DNA of 64,000 bases from Apostichopus japonicus (Eukaryota > Echinodermata > Holothuroidea > Aspidochirotida > Stichopodidae): positions 27,369,960-27,433,959 of the forward strand of contig NC_092563.1 of NCBI RefSeq assembly GCF_037975245.1, given 5' to 3'. The translations under genes and the position numbers were made by a program. The notes beneath the pieces are model-generated. The model had not been told where the DNA came from. It saw only the letters and a list, made by a program, of their open reading frames with translations, and did no database searches. Shown here piece by piece: positions 12,088 to 27,788 of the stretch (positions are counted from its first letter, which is position 1; every line of letters starts with the position of its first letter).

Positions 12088-15000
12088 ACTTTCCGTAGCA
12101 GGTAGAAAAGCAAATAGGCGACCAATAGGGCAGCCAAGTCAATTGGACACCCCCACCCCTCCCCTACCCTCCATCCCATTCAACAAGGATGAATACACAT
12201 AAAATCCTATGCTTTCAAATATTTGATCCTAATGATAGCTCTAACCTGCATATAGCTGCTTTCCCAGTTTCCCCCTTCAGCAATCCCCCCCCCCTTTTGC
12301 CCAACATTATGGTTCCACATATGGGTGGAGCCTGTAAAAGTTGGACAAGATCATTTTCTACACTGATGCATTTGAGATTAAGCAGTTCATCAATTTGGAA
12401 TGACATCAAAACTTTGAAACGGTGAAAATAAGATGGTCAAAAATTAATATTAGACTGTCATTAAATTCTCACACACATTATGGGGACCCTAATAGTTGGA
12501 AAAAAAAACCTTCTACTTTACATTTAATATACATCACCTTAATCTATGCTGTTGGAAATGGTAAAAAAATCTTTCTCAAACAATAGGAGAAAGCCATAAC
12601 AGTGTACATCACTATTTTCTCTATGATATATCAAATTGTATGAATACAGCACATGCAACAGCATATATATTCTGATTAGGGCTTTCCAATCATCCCCACC
12701 CCTCATTCCCACTCAACTAGTGAAATGACATCAAAACATTATTTATACATAATATCACATTATTAGGGCGTTATGGAGGTCTGACCCAGTATACGGTACC
12801 TGATTCCATAGTAACCCACACCACTTGCCACATGCAATGATCTAGATAGAGTGATAGTGTACAAACTGTAATTTTCAGGACATATCAAACTTTACGTAGC
12901 AGGTAGAAAAGCAAATAGACGACCAATAGGGCAGCCAAGTCAATTGGACACCCCCCACCCCTCCCCGACCCTCCATTCCATTCAACAAGGATGAATACAC
13001 ATAAAATCCTATGCTTTCAAATATTTGATCCTAATGATAGCTCTAACCTACATATAGCTGCTTTCCCAGTTTCCCCCTTCAGCAATCCCCCCCCCCCCTT
13101 TTGCCCAACATTATGGTTCCACATATGGGTGGAGCCTGTAAAAGTTGGACAAGATCATTTTCTACACTGATGCATTTGAGATTAAGCAGTTCATCAATTT
13201 GGAATGACATCAAAACTTTGAAACGGTGAAAATAAGATGGTCAAAAATTAATATTAGACTGTTCATTAATTCTCACACACATTGGGACCCTAATAGTTGA
13301 AAAAAAAAAAACCCTTTGACATTACATCTAATATACATCACCTTAATCTATGCTGTTGGAAATGGTAAAAAAAATCTTTCTCAAACAATAGGAGAAAGCC
13401 ATAACAGTGTACATCCCTATTTTCTCTATAATATATCAAATTGTATGAATACAGCACATGCAACAGCATATATATTCTGATTAGGGCTTTCCAATCATCC
13501 CCACCCCTCATTCCCACTCAACTAGTGAAATGACATCAAAACATTATTTATACATAATATCACATTATTAGGGTGTTATGGAGGTCTGACCCTGTATACG
13601 GTACCTGATTCCATAGTAACCCACATCACTTGCCACATGCAATGATCTAGATAGAGTGATAGTGTACAAACTGTAATTTTCAGGACATATCAAACTTTAC
13701 GTAGCAGGTAGAAAAGCAAATAGACGACCAATAGGGCAGCCAAGTCAATTGGACACCCCCACCCCTCCCCCGACACTCCATCCCATTCAACAAGGATGAA
13801 TACACATAAAATCCTATGCTTTCAAATATTTGATCCTAATGATAGCTCTAACCTACATATAGCTGCTTTCCCAGTTTCCCCCTCCAGCAATCCCCCCCCC
13901 CCTCCCTTTTGCCCAACATTATGGTTCCACATATGGGTGGAGCCTGTAAAAGTTGGACAAGATCATTTTCTACACTGATGCATTTGAGATTAAGCAGTTC
14001 ATCAATTTGGAATGACATCAAAACTTTGAAACGGTGAAAATAAGATGGTCAAAAATTAATATTAGACTGTTCATTAATTCTCACACACATTATGGGGACC
14101 CTAAATAGTTGAAAAAAAAAAACCGTTGACATTACATTTAATATACATCACCTTAATCTATGCTGTTGGAAATGGTAAAAAAAATCTTTCTCAAACAATA
14201 GGAGAAAGCCATAACAGTGTACATCCCTATTTTCTCTATGATATATCAAATTGTATGAATACAGCACATGCAACAGCATATATATTCTGATTAGGGCTTT
14301 CCAATCATCCCCACCCCTCATTCCCACTCAACTAGTGAAATGACATCAAAACATTATTTATACATAATATCACATTATTAGGGCGTTATGGAGGTCTGAC
14401 CCTGTATACGGTACCTGATTCCATAGTAACCCACACCACTTGCCACATGCAGTGATCTAGATAGAGTGATAGTGTACAAACTGTAATTTTCAGGACATAT
14501 CAAACTTTACGTAGCAGGTAGAAGAGCAAATAGACGACCAATAGGGCAGCCAAGTCAATTGGACACCCCCCACCCCTCCCCGACCCTCCATCCCATTCAA
14601 CAAGGATGAATACACATAAAATCCTATGCTTTCAAATATTTGATCCTAATGATAGCTCTAACCTACATATAGCTGCTTTCCCAGTTTCCCCCTCCAGCAA
14701 CCCCCCCCCCCCTCCCTTTTGCCCAACATTATGGTTCCACGTATGGGTGGAGCCTGTAAAAGTTGGACAAGATCATTTTCTACACTGATGCATTTGAGAT
14801 TAAGCAGTTCATCAATTTGGAATGACATCAAAACTTTGAAACGGTGAAAATAAGATGGTCAAAAATTAATATTAGACTGTTCAGTAATTCTCACACACAT
14901 TGGGACCCTAAAAGTTGAAATAAAAACCTTTGACATTACATTTAATATACATCACCTTAATCTATGCTGTTGGAAATGGTAAAAAAAATCTTTCTCAAAC

Positions 15001-17725
15001 AATAGGAGAAAGCCATAACAGTGTACATCCCTATTTTCTCTATAATATATCAAATTGTATGAATACAGCACATGCAACAGCATATATATTCTGATTAAGG
15101 CTTTCCAATCATCCCCACCCCTCATTCCCACTCAACTAGTGGAATGACATCAAAACATTATTTATACATAATATCACATTATTAGGGCGTTATGAGGGTC
15201 TGACCCTGTATACGGTACCTGATTCCATAGTAACCCACACCACTTGCCCCATGCAATGATCTAGATAGAGTGATAGTGTACAAACTGTAATTTTCAGGAC
15301 ATATCAAACTTTACGTAGCAGGTAGAAAAGCAAATAGACGACCAATAAGGCAGCCAAGTCAATTGGACACCCCCCACCCCTCCCCTACCCTCCATCCCAT
15401 TCAACAAGGATGAATACACATAAAATCCTATGCTTTCAAATATTTGATCCTAATGATAGCTCTAACCTACATATAGCTGCTTTTCCAGTTTCCCCCTCCA
15501 GCAACCCCCCCCCCCTCCCTTTTGCCCAACATTATGGTTCCACATATGGGTGGAGCCTGTAAAAGTTGGACAAGATCATTTTCTACACTGATGCATTTGA
15601 GATTAAGCAGTTCATCAATTTGGAATGACATCAAAACTTTGAAACGGTGAAAATAAGATGGTCAAAAATTAATATTAGACTGTTCATTAATTCTCACACA
15701 CATTGGGACCCTAATAGTTGAAAAAAAAAAACCTTTGACATTACATTTAATATACATCACCTTAATCTATGCTGTTGGAAATGGTAAAAAAAATCTTTCT
15801 CAAACAATAGGAGAAAGCCATAACAGTGTACATCCGTATTTTCTCTATAATATATCAAATTGTATGAATACAGCACATGCAACAGCATATATATTCTGAT
15901 TAGGGCTTTCCAATCATCCCCACCCCTCATTCCCACTCAACTAGTGAAATGACATCAAAACATTATTTATACATAATATCACATTATTAGGGCGTTATGG
16001 AGGTCTGACCCTGTATACGGTACCTGATTCCATAGTAACCCACACCACTTGCCACATGCAATGATCTAGATAGAGTGATAGTGTACAAACTGTAATTTTC
16101 AGGACATATCAAACTTTACGTAGCAGGTAGAAAAGCAAATAGACGACCAATAGGGCAGCCAAGTCAATTGGACACCCCCACCCCTCCCCGACCCTCCATC
16201 CCATTCAACAAGGATGAATACACATAAAATCCTATGCTTTCAAATATTTGATCCTAATGATAGCTCTAACCTACATATAGCTGCTTTCCCAGTTTCCCCC
16301 TCCAGCAACCCCCCCCCCCTCCCTTTTGCCCAACATTTTGGTTCCACATATGGGTGGAGCCTGTAAAAGTTGGACAAGATCATTTTCTACACTGATGCAT
16401 TTGAGATTAAGCAGTTCATCAATTTGGAATGACATCAAAACTTTGAAACGGTGAAAATAAGATGGTCATAAATTAATATTAGACTGTTCATTAATTCTTA
16501 CACACATTGGGACCCTAATAGTTGAAAAAAAAAACCTTTGACATTACATTTAATATACATCACCTTAATCTATGCTGTTGGAAATGGTAAAAAAAATCTT
16601 TCTCAAACAATAGGAGAAAGCCATAACAGTGTACATCCCTATTTTCTCTATAATATATCAAATTGTATGAATACAGCACATGCAACAGCATATATATTCT
16701 GATTAGGGCTTTCCAATCATCCCCACCCCTCATTCCCACTCAACTAGTGAAATGACATCAAAACATTATTTATACATAATATCACATTATTAGGGCGTTA
16801 TGGAGGTCTGACCCTGTATACGGTACCTGATTCCATAGTAACCCACACCACTTGCCACATGCAATGATCTAGATAGAGTGATAGTGTACAAACTGTAATT
16901 TTCAGGACATATCAAACTTTACGTAGCAGGTAGAAAAGCAAATAGACGACCAATAGGGCAGCCAAGTCAATTGGACACCCCCCACCCCTCCCCAACCCTC
17001 CATCCCATTCAACAAGGATGAATACACATAAAATCCTATGCTTTCAAATATTTGATCCTAATGATAGCTCTAACCTACATATAGCTGCTTTCCCAGTTTC
17101 CCCCTCCAGCAACCCCCCCCCCCTCCCTTTTGCCCAACATTATGGTTCCACATATGGGTGGAGCCTGTAAAAGTTGGACAAGATCATTTTCTACACTGAT
17201 GCATTTGAGATTAAGCAGTTCATCAATTTGGAATGACATCAAAACTTTGAAACGGTGAAAATAAGATGGTCAAAAATTAATATTAGACTGTTCATTAAAT
17301 TCTCACACACATTATGGGGACCCTAATAGTTGAAAAAAAAAAAACCTTTGACATTACATTTAATATACATCACCTTAATCTATGCTGTTGGAAATGGTAA
17401 AAAAAATCTTTCTCAAACAATAGGAGAAAGCCATAACAGTGTACATCCCTATTTTCTCTATGATATATCAAATTGTATGAATACAGCACATGCAACAGCA
17501 TATATATTCTGATTAGGGCTTTCCAATCATCCCCACCCCTCATTCCCACTCAACTAGTGAAATGACATCAAAACATTATTTATACATAATATCACATTAT
17601 TAGGGCGTTATGGAGGTCTGACCCTGTATACGGTACCTGATTCCATAGTAACCCACACCACTTGCAACATGCAATGATCTAGATAGAGTGATAGTGTACA
17701 AACTGTAATTTTCAGGACATATCAA
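12088..17725. repeat. Monomers 16-22
   Basis: Seven full-length copies. Monomer 16 starts with TTTCCGTAGC and has the TTCTACTTTACA variant. Monomers 17-19 (12889-15307) match monomers 33-35 at a constant offset of 12481-12482 bp. Shared marks are ACCCACATCACTTGCC, the CCCTCCCCCGAC block with CCCTAAATAGTTG, and CCCTAAAAGTTG with GATTAAGGC. Monomer 21 has CATTTTGGTTCC near 16334. Confidence 0.85.
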
Positions 17726-20700
17726 ACTTTACGTAGCAGGTAGAAAAGCAAATAGACGACCAATAGGGCAGCCAAGTCAATTGGACACCCCCCACCCCTC
17801 CCCGACCCTCCATCCCATTCAGCAAGGATGAATACACATAAAATCCTATGCTTTCAAATATTTGATCCTAATGATAGCTCTAACCTACATATAGCTGCTT
17901 TCCCAGTTTCCCCCTCCAGCAACCCCCCCCCCCTCCCTTTTGCCCAACATTATGGTTCCACATATGGGTGGAGCCTGTAAAAGTTGGACAAGATCATTTT
18001 CTACACTGATGCATTTGAGATTAAGCAGTTCATTCATTTGGAATGACATCAAAACTTTGAAACGGTGAAAATAAGATGGTCCAAAATTAATATTAGACTG
18101 TTCATTAATTCTCACACACATTGGGACCCTAATAGTTGAAAAAAAAAAACCTTTGACATTACATTTAATATACATCACCTTAATCTATGCTGTTGGAAAT
18201 GGTAAAAAAAATCTTTCTCAAACAATAGGAGAAAGCCATAACAGTGTACATGCATCCCTATTTTCTCTATGATATATCAAATTGTATGAATACAGCACAT
18301 GCAACAGCATATATATTCTGATTAGGGCTTTCCAATCATCCCCACCCCTCATTCCCACTCAACTAGTGAAATGACATCAAAACATTATTTATACATAATA
18401 TCACATTATTAGGGCGTTATGGAGGTCTGACCCTGTATACGGTACCTGATTCCATAGTAACTCACACCACTTGCCCCATGCAATGATCTAGATAGAGTGA
18501 TAGTGTACAAACTGTAATTTTCAGGACATATCAAACTTTACGTAGCAGGTAGAAAAGCAAATAGACGACCAATAGGGCAGCCAAGTCAATTGGACACCCC
18601 CACCCCTCCCCTACCCTCCATCCCATTCAACAAGGATGAATACACATAAAATCCTATGCTTTCAAATATTTGATCCTAATGATAGCTCAAACCTACATAT
18701 AGCTGCTTTCCCAGTTTCCCCCTCCAGCAACCCCCTCCCTTTTGCCCAACATTATGGTTCCACATATGGGTGGAGCCTGTAAAAGTTGGACAAGATCATT
18801 TTCTACACTGATGCATTTGAGATTAAGCAGTTCATCAATTTGGAATGACATCAAAACTTTGAAACGGTGAAAATAAGATGGTCAAAAATTAATATTAGAC
18901 TGTTCATTAAATTCTCACACACATTATGGGGACCCTAATAGTTGGAAAAAAAACCCTTCTACTTTACATTTAATATACATCACCTTAATCTATGCTGTTG
19001 GAAATGGTAAAAAAAATCTTTCTCAAACAATAGGAGAAAGCCATAACAGTGTACATCCCTATTTTCTCTATGATATATCAAATTGTATGAATACAGCACA
19101 TGCAACAGCATATATATTCTGATTAGGGCTTTCCAATCATCCCCACCCCTCATTCCCACTCAACTAGTGAAATGACATCAAAACATTATTTATACATAAT
19201 ATCACATTATTAGGGCGTTATGGAGGTCTGACCCTGTATACGGTACCTGATTCCATAGTAACCCACACCACTTGCCACATGCAATGATCTAGATAGAGTG
19301 ATAGTGTACAAACTGTAATTTTCAGGACATATCAAACTTTACGTAGCAGGTAGAAAAGCAAATAGATGACCAATAGGGCAGCCACGTTAATTGGACACCC
19401 CCCACCCCTCCCCGACCCTCCATTACATTCAACAAGGATGAATACACATAAAATCCTATGCTTTCAAATATTTGATCCTAGTGATAGCTCTAACCTACAT
19501 ATAGCTGCTTTCCCAGTTTCCCCCTCCAGCAACCCCCCCCCTTCCCTTTTGCCCAACATTATGGTTCCACATATGGGTGGAGCCTGTAAAAGTTGGACAA
19601 GATCATTTTCTACACTGATGCATTTGAGATTAAGCAGTTCATCAATTTGGAATGACATCAAAACTTTGAAACGGTGAAAATAAGATGGTCAAAAATTAAT
19701 ATTAGACTGTTCATTAATTCTCACACACATTGGAACCCTTGTAGTTGAAAAAAAAACCCTTTGACATTACATTTAATATACATCACCTTAATCTATGCTG
19801 TTGGAAATGGTAAAAAAAATCTTTCTCAAACAATAGGAGAAAGCCATAACAGTGTACATCCCTATTTTCTCTATGATATATCAAATTGTATGAATACAGC
19901 ACATGCAACAGCATATATATTCTGATTAGGGCTTTCCAATAATCCCCACCCCTCATTCCCACTCAACTAGTGAAATGACATCAAAACATTATTTATACAT
20001 AATATCACATTATTAGGGCGTTATGGAGGTCTGACCCTGTATACGGTACCTGATTCCATAGTAACCCACACCACTTGCCACATGCAATGATCTAGATAGA
20101 GTGATAGTGTACAAACTGTAATTTTCAGGACATATCAAACTTTACGTAGCAGGTAGAAAAGCAAATAGACGACCAATAGGGCAGCCAAGTCAATTGGACA
20201 CCCCCACCCCTCCCCGACCCTCCATCCCATTCAACAAGGATGAATACACATAAAATCCTATGCTTTCAAATATTTGATCCTAATGATAGCTCTAACCTAC
20301 ATATAGCTGCTTTCCCAGTTTCCCCCTCCAGCAACCCTCCCCCCCCCGCTCCCTTTTGCCCAACATTATGGTTCCACATATGGGTGGAGCCTGTAAAAGT
20401 TGGACAAGATCATTTTCTATACTGATGCATTTGAGATTAAGCAGTTCATCAATTTGGAATGACATCAAAACTTTGAAACGGTGAAAATAAGATGGTCAAA
20501 AATTAATATTAGACTGTTCATTAATTCTCACACACATTGGAACCCTTGTAGTTGAAAAAAAAACCCTTTGACATTACATTTAATATACATCACCTTAATC
20601 TATGCTGTTGGAAATGGTAAAAAAAATCTTTCTCAAACAATAGGAGAAAGCCATAACAGTGTACATCCCTATTTTCTCTATGATATATCAAATTGTATGA

Positions 20701-22552
20701 ATACAGCACATGCAACAGCATATATATTCTGATTAGGGCTTTCCAATCATCCCCACCCCTCATTCCCACTCAACTAGTGAAATGACATCAAAACATTATT
20801 TATACATAATATCACATTATTAGGGCGTTATGGAGGTCTGACCCTGTATACGGTACTGATTCCATAGTAACCCACACCACTTGCCACATGCAATGATCTA
20901 GATAGAGTGATAGTGTACAAACTGTAATTTTCAGGACATATCAAACTTTACGTAGCAGGTAGAAAAGCAAATAGACGACCAATAGGGCAGCCAAGTCAAT
21001 TGGACACCCCCCACCCCTCCCCGACCCTCCATCCCATTCAACAAGGATGAATACACATAAAATCCTATGCTTTCAAATATTTGATCCTAATGATAGCTCT
21101 AACCTACATATAGCTGCTTTCCCAGTTTCCCCCTTCAGCAATCCCCCCCCCCCCCTTTTGCCCAACATTATGGTTCCACATATGGGTGGAGCCTGTAAAA
21201 GTTGGACAAGATCATTTTCTACACTGATGCATTTGAGATTAAGCAGTTCATCAATTTGGAATGACATCAAAACTTTGAAACGGTGAAAATAAGATGGTCC
21301 AAAATTAATATTAGACTGTTCATTAATTCTCACACACATTGGGACCCTAATAGTTGAAAAAAAAAACCTTTGACATTACATTTAATATACATCACCTTAA
21401 TCTATGCTGTTGGAAATGGTAAAAAAAATCTTTCTCAAACAATAGGAGAAAGCCATAACAGTGTACATGCATCCCTATTTTCTCTATGATATATCAAATT
21501 GTATGAATACAGCACATGCAACAGCATATATATTCTGATTAGGGCTTTCCAATCATGCCCACCCCTCATTCCCACTCAACTAGTGAAATGACATCAAAAC
21601 ATTATTTATACATAATATCACATTATTAGGGCGTTATGGAGGTCTGACCCTGTATACGGTACCTGATTCCATAGTAACTCACACCACTTGCCCCATGCAA
21701 TGATCTAGATAGAGTGATAGTGTACAAACTGTAATTTTCAGGACATATCAAACTTTACGTAGCAGGTAGAAAAGCAAATAGGCGACCAATAGGGCAGCCA
21801 AGTCAATTGGACACCCCCACCCCTCCCCTACCCTCCATCCCATTCAACAAGGATGAATACACATAAAATCCTATGCTTTCAAATATTTGATCCTAATGAT
21901 AGCTCAAACCTACATATAGCTGCTTTCCCAGTTTCCCCCTCCAGCAACCCCCTCCCTTTTGCCCAACATTATGGTTCCACATATGGGTGGAGCCTGTAAA
22001 AGTTGGACAAGATCATTTTCTACACTGATGCATTTGAGATTAAGCAGTTCATCAATTTGGAATGACATCAAAACTTTGAAACGGTGAAAATAAGATGGTC
22101 AAAAATTAATATTAGACTGTTCATTAAATTCTCACACACATTATGGGGACCCTAATAGTTGGAAAAAAAACCCTTCTACTTTACATTTAATATACATCAC
22201 CTTAATCTATGCTGTTGGAAATGGTAAAAAAAATCTTTCTCAAACAATAGGAGAAAGCCATAACAGTGTACATCCCTATTTTCTCTATGATATATCAAAT
22301 TGTATGAATACAGCACATGCAACAGCATATATATTCTGATTAGGGCTTTCCAATCATCCCCACCCCTCATTCCCACTCAACTAGTGAAATGACATCAAAA
22401 CATTATTTATACATAATATCACATTATTAGGGCGTTATGGAGGTCTGACCCTGTATACGGTACCTGATTCCATAGTAACCCACACCACTTGCCACATGCA
22501 ATGATCTAGATAGAGTGATAGTGTACAAACTGTAATTTTCAGGACATATCAA
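17726..22552. repeat. Monomers 23-28, containing a duplicated pair
   Basis: Monomers 23 and 27 share GGTCCAAAATTAA (near 18078 and 21297) and the TACATGCATCCC insertion. The monomers after them, 24 and 28, share GATAGCTCAAACC, a short C-tract and the CCCTTCTACTTTAC variant. The pair 23-24 is therefore repeated as 27-28, four monomers on. Monomers 25 and 26 share TTGGAACCCTTGTAG. Monomer 25 alone has GCCACGTTAATTGG near 19381. Confidence 0.8.
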
Positions 22553-22951
22553 ACTTTACGTAGCAGGTACACTTCTACTTTACATTTAATATACATCACC
22601 TTAATCTATCCTGTTGGAAATGGTAAAAAAAATCTTTCTCAAACAATAGGAGAAAGCCATAACAGTGTACATCCCTATTTTCTCTATGATATATCAAATT
22701 GTATGAATACAGCACATGCAACAGCATATATATTCTGATTAGGGCTTTCCAATCATCCCCACCCCTCATTCCCACTCAACTAGTGAAATGACATCAAAAC
22801 ATTATTTATACATAATATCACATTATTAGGGCGTTATGGAGGTCTGACCCTGTATACGGTACCTGATTCCATAGTAACCCACACCACTTGCCACATGCAA
22901 TGATCTAGATAGAGTGATAGTGTACAAACTGTAATTTTCAGGACATATCAA
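22553..22951. repeat. Truncated monomer 29 (internal deletion of about 405 bp)
   Basis: This copy is 399 bp long. It starts normally, then jumps at about 22568-22571 from GCAGGTA straight to CACTTCTACTTTACATTT, which normally lies just after the poly-A tract. The lost part includes the quadruplex-capable block, the poly-C tract and the poly-A tract. The right side of the join matches the ACACTTCTACTTT subtype seen in monomer 31 (near 24178). The next monomer resumes in full. Confidence 0.93.
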
Positions 22952-25900
22952 ACTTTACGTAGCAGGTAGAAAAGCAAATAGACGACCAATAGGGCAGCCA
23001 AGTCAATTGGACACCCCCCACCCCTCCCCGACCCTCCATCCCATTCAACAAGGATGAATACACATAAAATCCTATGCTTTCAAATATTTGATCCTAATGA
23101 TAGCTCTAACCTACATATAGCTGCTTTCCCAGTTTCCCCCTTCAGCAATCCCCCCCCCCCTTTTGCCCAACATTATGGTTCCACATATGGGTGGAGCCTG
23201 TAAAAGTTGGACAAGATCATTTTCTACACTGATGCATTTGAGATTAAGCAGTTCATCAATTTGGAATGACATCAAAACTTTGAAACGGTGAAAATAAGAT
23301 GGTCAAAAATTAACATTAGAATGTTCATTAAATTCTCACACACATTATGGGGACCCTAATAGTTGGAAAAAAAAACCTTCTACTTTACATTTAATATACA
23401 TCACCTTAATCTATGCTGTTGGAAATGGTAAAAAAATCTTTCTCAAACAATAGGAGATAACCATAACAGTGTACATCCCTATTTTCTCTATGATATATCA
23501 AATTGTATGAATACAGCACATGCAACAGCATATATATTCTGATTAGGGCTTTCCAATCATCCCCACCCCTCATTCCCACTCAACTAGTGAAATGACATCA
23601 AAACATTATTTATACATAATATCACATTATTAGGGCGTTATGGAGGTCTGACCCTGTATACGGTACCTGATTCCATAGTAACCCACACCACTTGCCACAT
23701 GCAATGATCTAGATAGAGTGATAGTGTACAAACTGTAATTTTCAGGACATATCAAACTTTACGTAGCAGGTAGAAAAGCAAATAGGCGACCAATAGGGCA
23801 GCCAAGTCAATTGGACACCCACACCCCTCCCCTACCCTCCATCCCATTCAACAAGGATGAATACACATAAAATCCTATGCTTTCAAATATTTGATCCTAA
23901 TGATAGCTCTAACCTACATATAGCTGCTTTCCCAGTTTCCCCCTTCAGCAATCCCCCCCACCCCCTTTTGCCCAACATTATGGTTCCACATATGGGTGGA
24001 GCCTGTAAAAGTTGGACAAGATCATTTTCTACACTGATGTATTTGAGATTAAGCAGTTCATCAATTTGGAATGACATCAAAACTTTGAAACGGTGAAAAT
24101 AAGATGGTCAAAAATTAATATTAGAATGTCATTAAATTCTCACACACATTATGGGGACCCTAATAGTTGGAAAAAAAACACTTCTACTTTACATTTAATA
24201 TACATCACCTTAATCTATGCTGTTGGAAATGGTAAAAAAAATCTTTCTCAAACAATAGGAGAAAGCCATAACAGTGTACATCCCTATTTTCTCTATGATA
24301 TATCAAATTGTATGAATACAGCACATGCAACAGCATATATATTCTGATTAGGGCTTTCCAATCATCCCCACCCCTCATTCCCACTCAACTAGTGGAATGA
24401 CATCAAAACATTATTTATACATAATATCACATTATTAGGGCGTTATGAGGGTCTGACCCTGTATACGGTACCTGATTCCATAGTAACCCACACCACTTGC
24501 CCCATGCAATGATCTAGATAGAGTGATAGTGTACAAACTGTAATTTTCAGGACATATCAAACTTTACGTAGCAGGTAGAAAAGCAAATAGACGACCAATA
24601 GGGCAGCCAAGTCAATTGGACACCCCCACCCCTCCCCGACCCTCCATCCCATTCAACAAGGATGAATACACATAAAATCCTATGCTTTCAAATATTTGAT
24701 CCTAATGATAGCTCTAACCTACATATAGCTGCTTTCCCAGTTTCCCCCTTTAGCAATCCCCCCCCCCCCTCCCTTTTGCCCAACATTATGGTTCCACATA
24801 TGGGTGGAGCCTGTAAAAGTTGGACAAGATCATTTTCTACACTGATGCATTTGAGATTAAGCAGTTCATCAATTTGGAATGACATCAAAACTTTGAAACG
24901 GTGAAAATAAGATGGTCAAAAATTAATATTAGACTGTTCATTAAATTCTCACACACATTATGGGGACCCTAATAGTTGAAAAAAAAAACCTTTGACATTA
25001 CATTTAATATACATCACCTTAATCTATGCTGTTGGAAATGGTAAAAAAAATCTTTCTCAAACAATAGGAGAAAGCCATAACAGTGTACATCCCTATTTTC
25101 TCTATGATATATCAAATTGTATGAATACAGCACATGCAACAGCATATATATTCTGATTAGGGCTTTCCAATCATCCCCACCCCTCATTCCCACTCAACTA
25201 GTGAAATGACATCAAAACATTATTTATACATAATATCACATTATTAGGGCGTTATGAGGGTCTGACCCTGTATACGGTACCTGATTCCATAGTAACCCAC
25301 ACCACTTGCCCCATGCAATGATCTAGATAGAGTGATAGTGTACAAACTGTAATTTTCAGGACATATCAAACTTTACGTAGCAGGTAGAAAAGCAAATAGA
25401 CGACCAATAGGGCAGCCAAGTCAATTGGACACCCCCCACCCCTCCCCTACCCTCCATCCCATTCAACAAGGATGAATACACATAAAATCCTATGCTTTCA
25501 AATATTTGATCCTAATGATAGCTCTAACCTACATATAGCTGCTTTCCCAGTTTCCCCCTTCAGCAATCCCCCCCCCCCCCTTTTGCCCAACATTATGGTT
25601 CCACATATGGGTGGAGCCTGTAAAAGTTGGACAAGATCATTTTCTACACTGATGCATTTGAGATTAAGCAGTTCATCAATTTGGAATGACATCAAAACTT
25701 TGAAACGGTGAAAATAAGATGGTCCAAAATTAATATTAGACTGTTCATTAATTCTCACACACATTGGGACCCTAATAGTTGAAAAAAAAAAAAACCTTTG
25801 ACATTACATCTAATATACATCACCTTAATCTATGCTGTTGGAAATGGTAAAAAAAATCTTTCTCAAACAATAGGAGAAAGCCATAACAGTGTACATCCCT

Positions 25901-27788
25901 ATTTTCTCTATAATACATCAAATTGTATGAATACAGCACATGCAACAGCATATATATTCTGATTAGGGCTTTCCAATCATCCCCACCCCTCATTCCCACT
26001 CAACTAGTGAAATGACATCAAAACATTATTTATACATAATATCACATTATTAGGGCGTTATGGAGGTCTGACCCTGTATACGGTACCTGATTCCATAGTA
26101 ACCCACATCACTTGCCACATGCAATGATCTAGATAGAGTGATAGTGTACAAACTGTAATTTTCAGGACATATCAAACTTTACGTAGCAGGTAGAAAAGCA
26201 AATAGACGACCAATAGGGCAGCCAAGTCAATTGGACACCCCCCTCCCCTCCCCCGACCCTCCATCCCATTCAACAAGGATGAATACACATAAAATCCTAT
26301 GCTTTCAAATATTTGATCCTAATGATAGCTCTAACCTACATATAGCTGCTTTCCCAGTTTCCCCCTCCAGCAATCCCCCCCCCTCCCTTTTGCCCAACAT
26401 TATGGTTCCACATATGGGTGGAGCCTGTAAAAGTTGGACAAGATCATTTTCTACACTGATGCATTTGAGATTAAGCAGTTCATCAATTTGGAATGACATC
26501 AAAACTTTGAAACGGTGAAAATAAGATGGTCAAAAATTAATATTAGACTGTTCATTAATTCTCACACACATTATGGGGACCCTAAATAGTTGAAAAAAAA
26601 AAACCGTTGACATTACATTTAATATACATCACCTTAATCTATGCTGTTGGAAATGGTAAAAAAAATCTTTCTCAAACAATAGGAGAAAGCCATAACAGTG
26701 TACATCCCTATTTTCTCTATGATATATCAAATTGTATGAATACAGCACATGCAACAGCATATATATTCTGATTAGGGCTTTCCAATCATCCCCACCCCTC
26801 ATTCCCACTCAACTAGTGAAATGACATCAAAACATTATTTATACATAATATCACATTATTAGGGCGTTATGGAGGTCTGACCCTGTATACGGTACCTGAT
26901 TCCATAGTAACCCACACCACTTGCCACATGCAATGATCTAGATAGAGTGATAGTGTACAAACTGTAATTTTCAGGACATATCAAACTTTACGTAGCAGGT
27001 AGAAAAGCAAATAGACGACCAATAGGGCAGCCAAGTCAATTGGACACCCCCACCCCTCCCCGACCCTCCATCCCATTCAACAAGGATGAATACACATAAA
27101 ATCCTATGCTTTCAAATATTTGATCCTAATGATAGCTCTAACCTACATATAGCTGCTTTCCCAGTTTCCCCCTCCAGCAACCCCCCCCCCCCTCCCTTTT
27201 GCCCAACATTATGGTTCCACATATGGGTGGAGCCTGTAAAAGTTGGACAAGATCATTTTCTACACTGATGCATTTGAGATTAAGCAGTTCATCAATTTGG
27301 AATGACATCAAAACTTTGAAACGGTGAAAATAAGATGGTCAAAAATTAATATTAGACTGTTCAGTAATTCTCACACACATTGGGACCCTAAAAGTTGAAA
27401 AAAAAAACCTTTGACATTACATTTAATATACATCACCTTAATCTATGCTGTTGGAAATGGTAAAAAAAATCTTTCTCAAACAATAGGAGAAAGCCATAAC
27501 AGTGTACATCCCTATTTTCTCTATAATATATCAAATTGTATGAATACAGCACATGCAACAGCATATATATTCTGATTAAGGCTTTCCAATCATCCCCACC
27601 CCTCATTCCCACTCAACTAGTGGAATGACATCAAAACATTATTTATACATAATATCACATTATTAGGGCGTTATGAGGGTCTGACCCTGTATACGGTACC
27701 TGATTCCATAGTAACCCACACCACTTGCCCCATGCAATGATCTAGATAGAGTGATAGTGTACAAACTGTAATTTTCAGGACATATCAA
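22952..27788. repeat. Monomers 30-35
   Basis: Six full-length copies. Monomers 30 and 31 carry the TTCTACTTTACA variant. Monomer 31 also has AGAATGTCATTAAATTC. Monomers 33-35 are the partner of monomers 17-19. Monomer 33 carries GGTCCAAAATTAA (near 25721), as in monomers 23 and 27. Confidence 0.85.
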
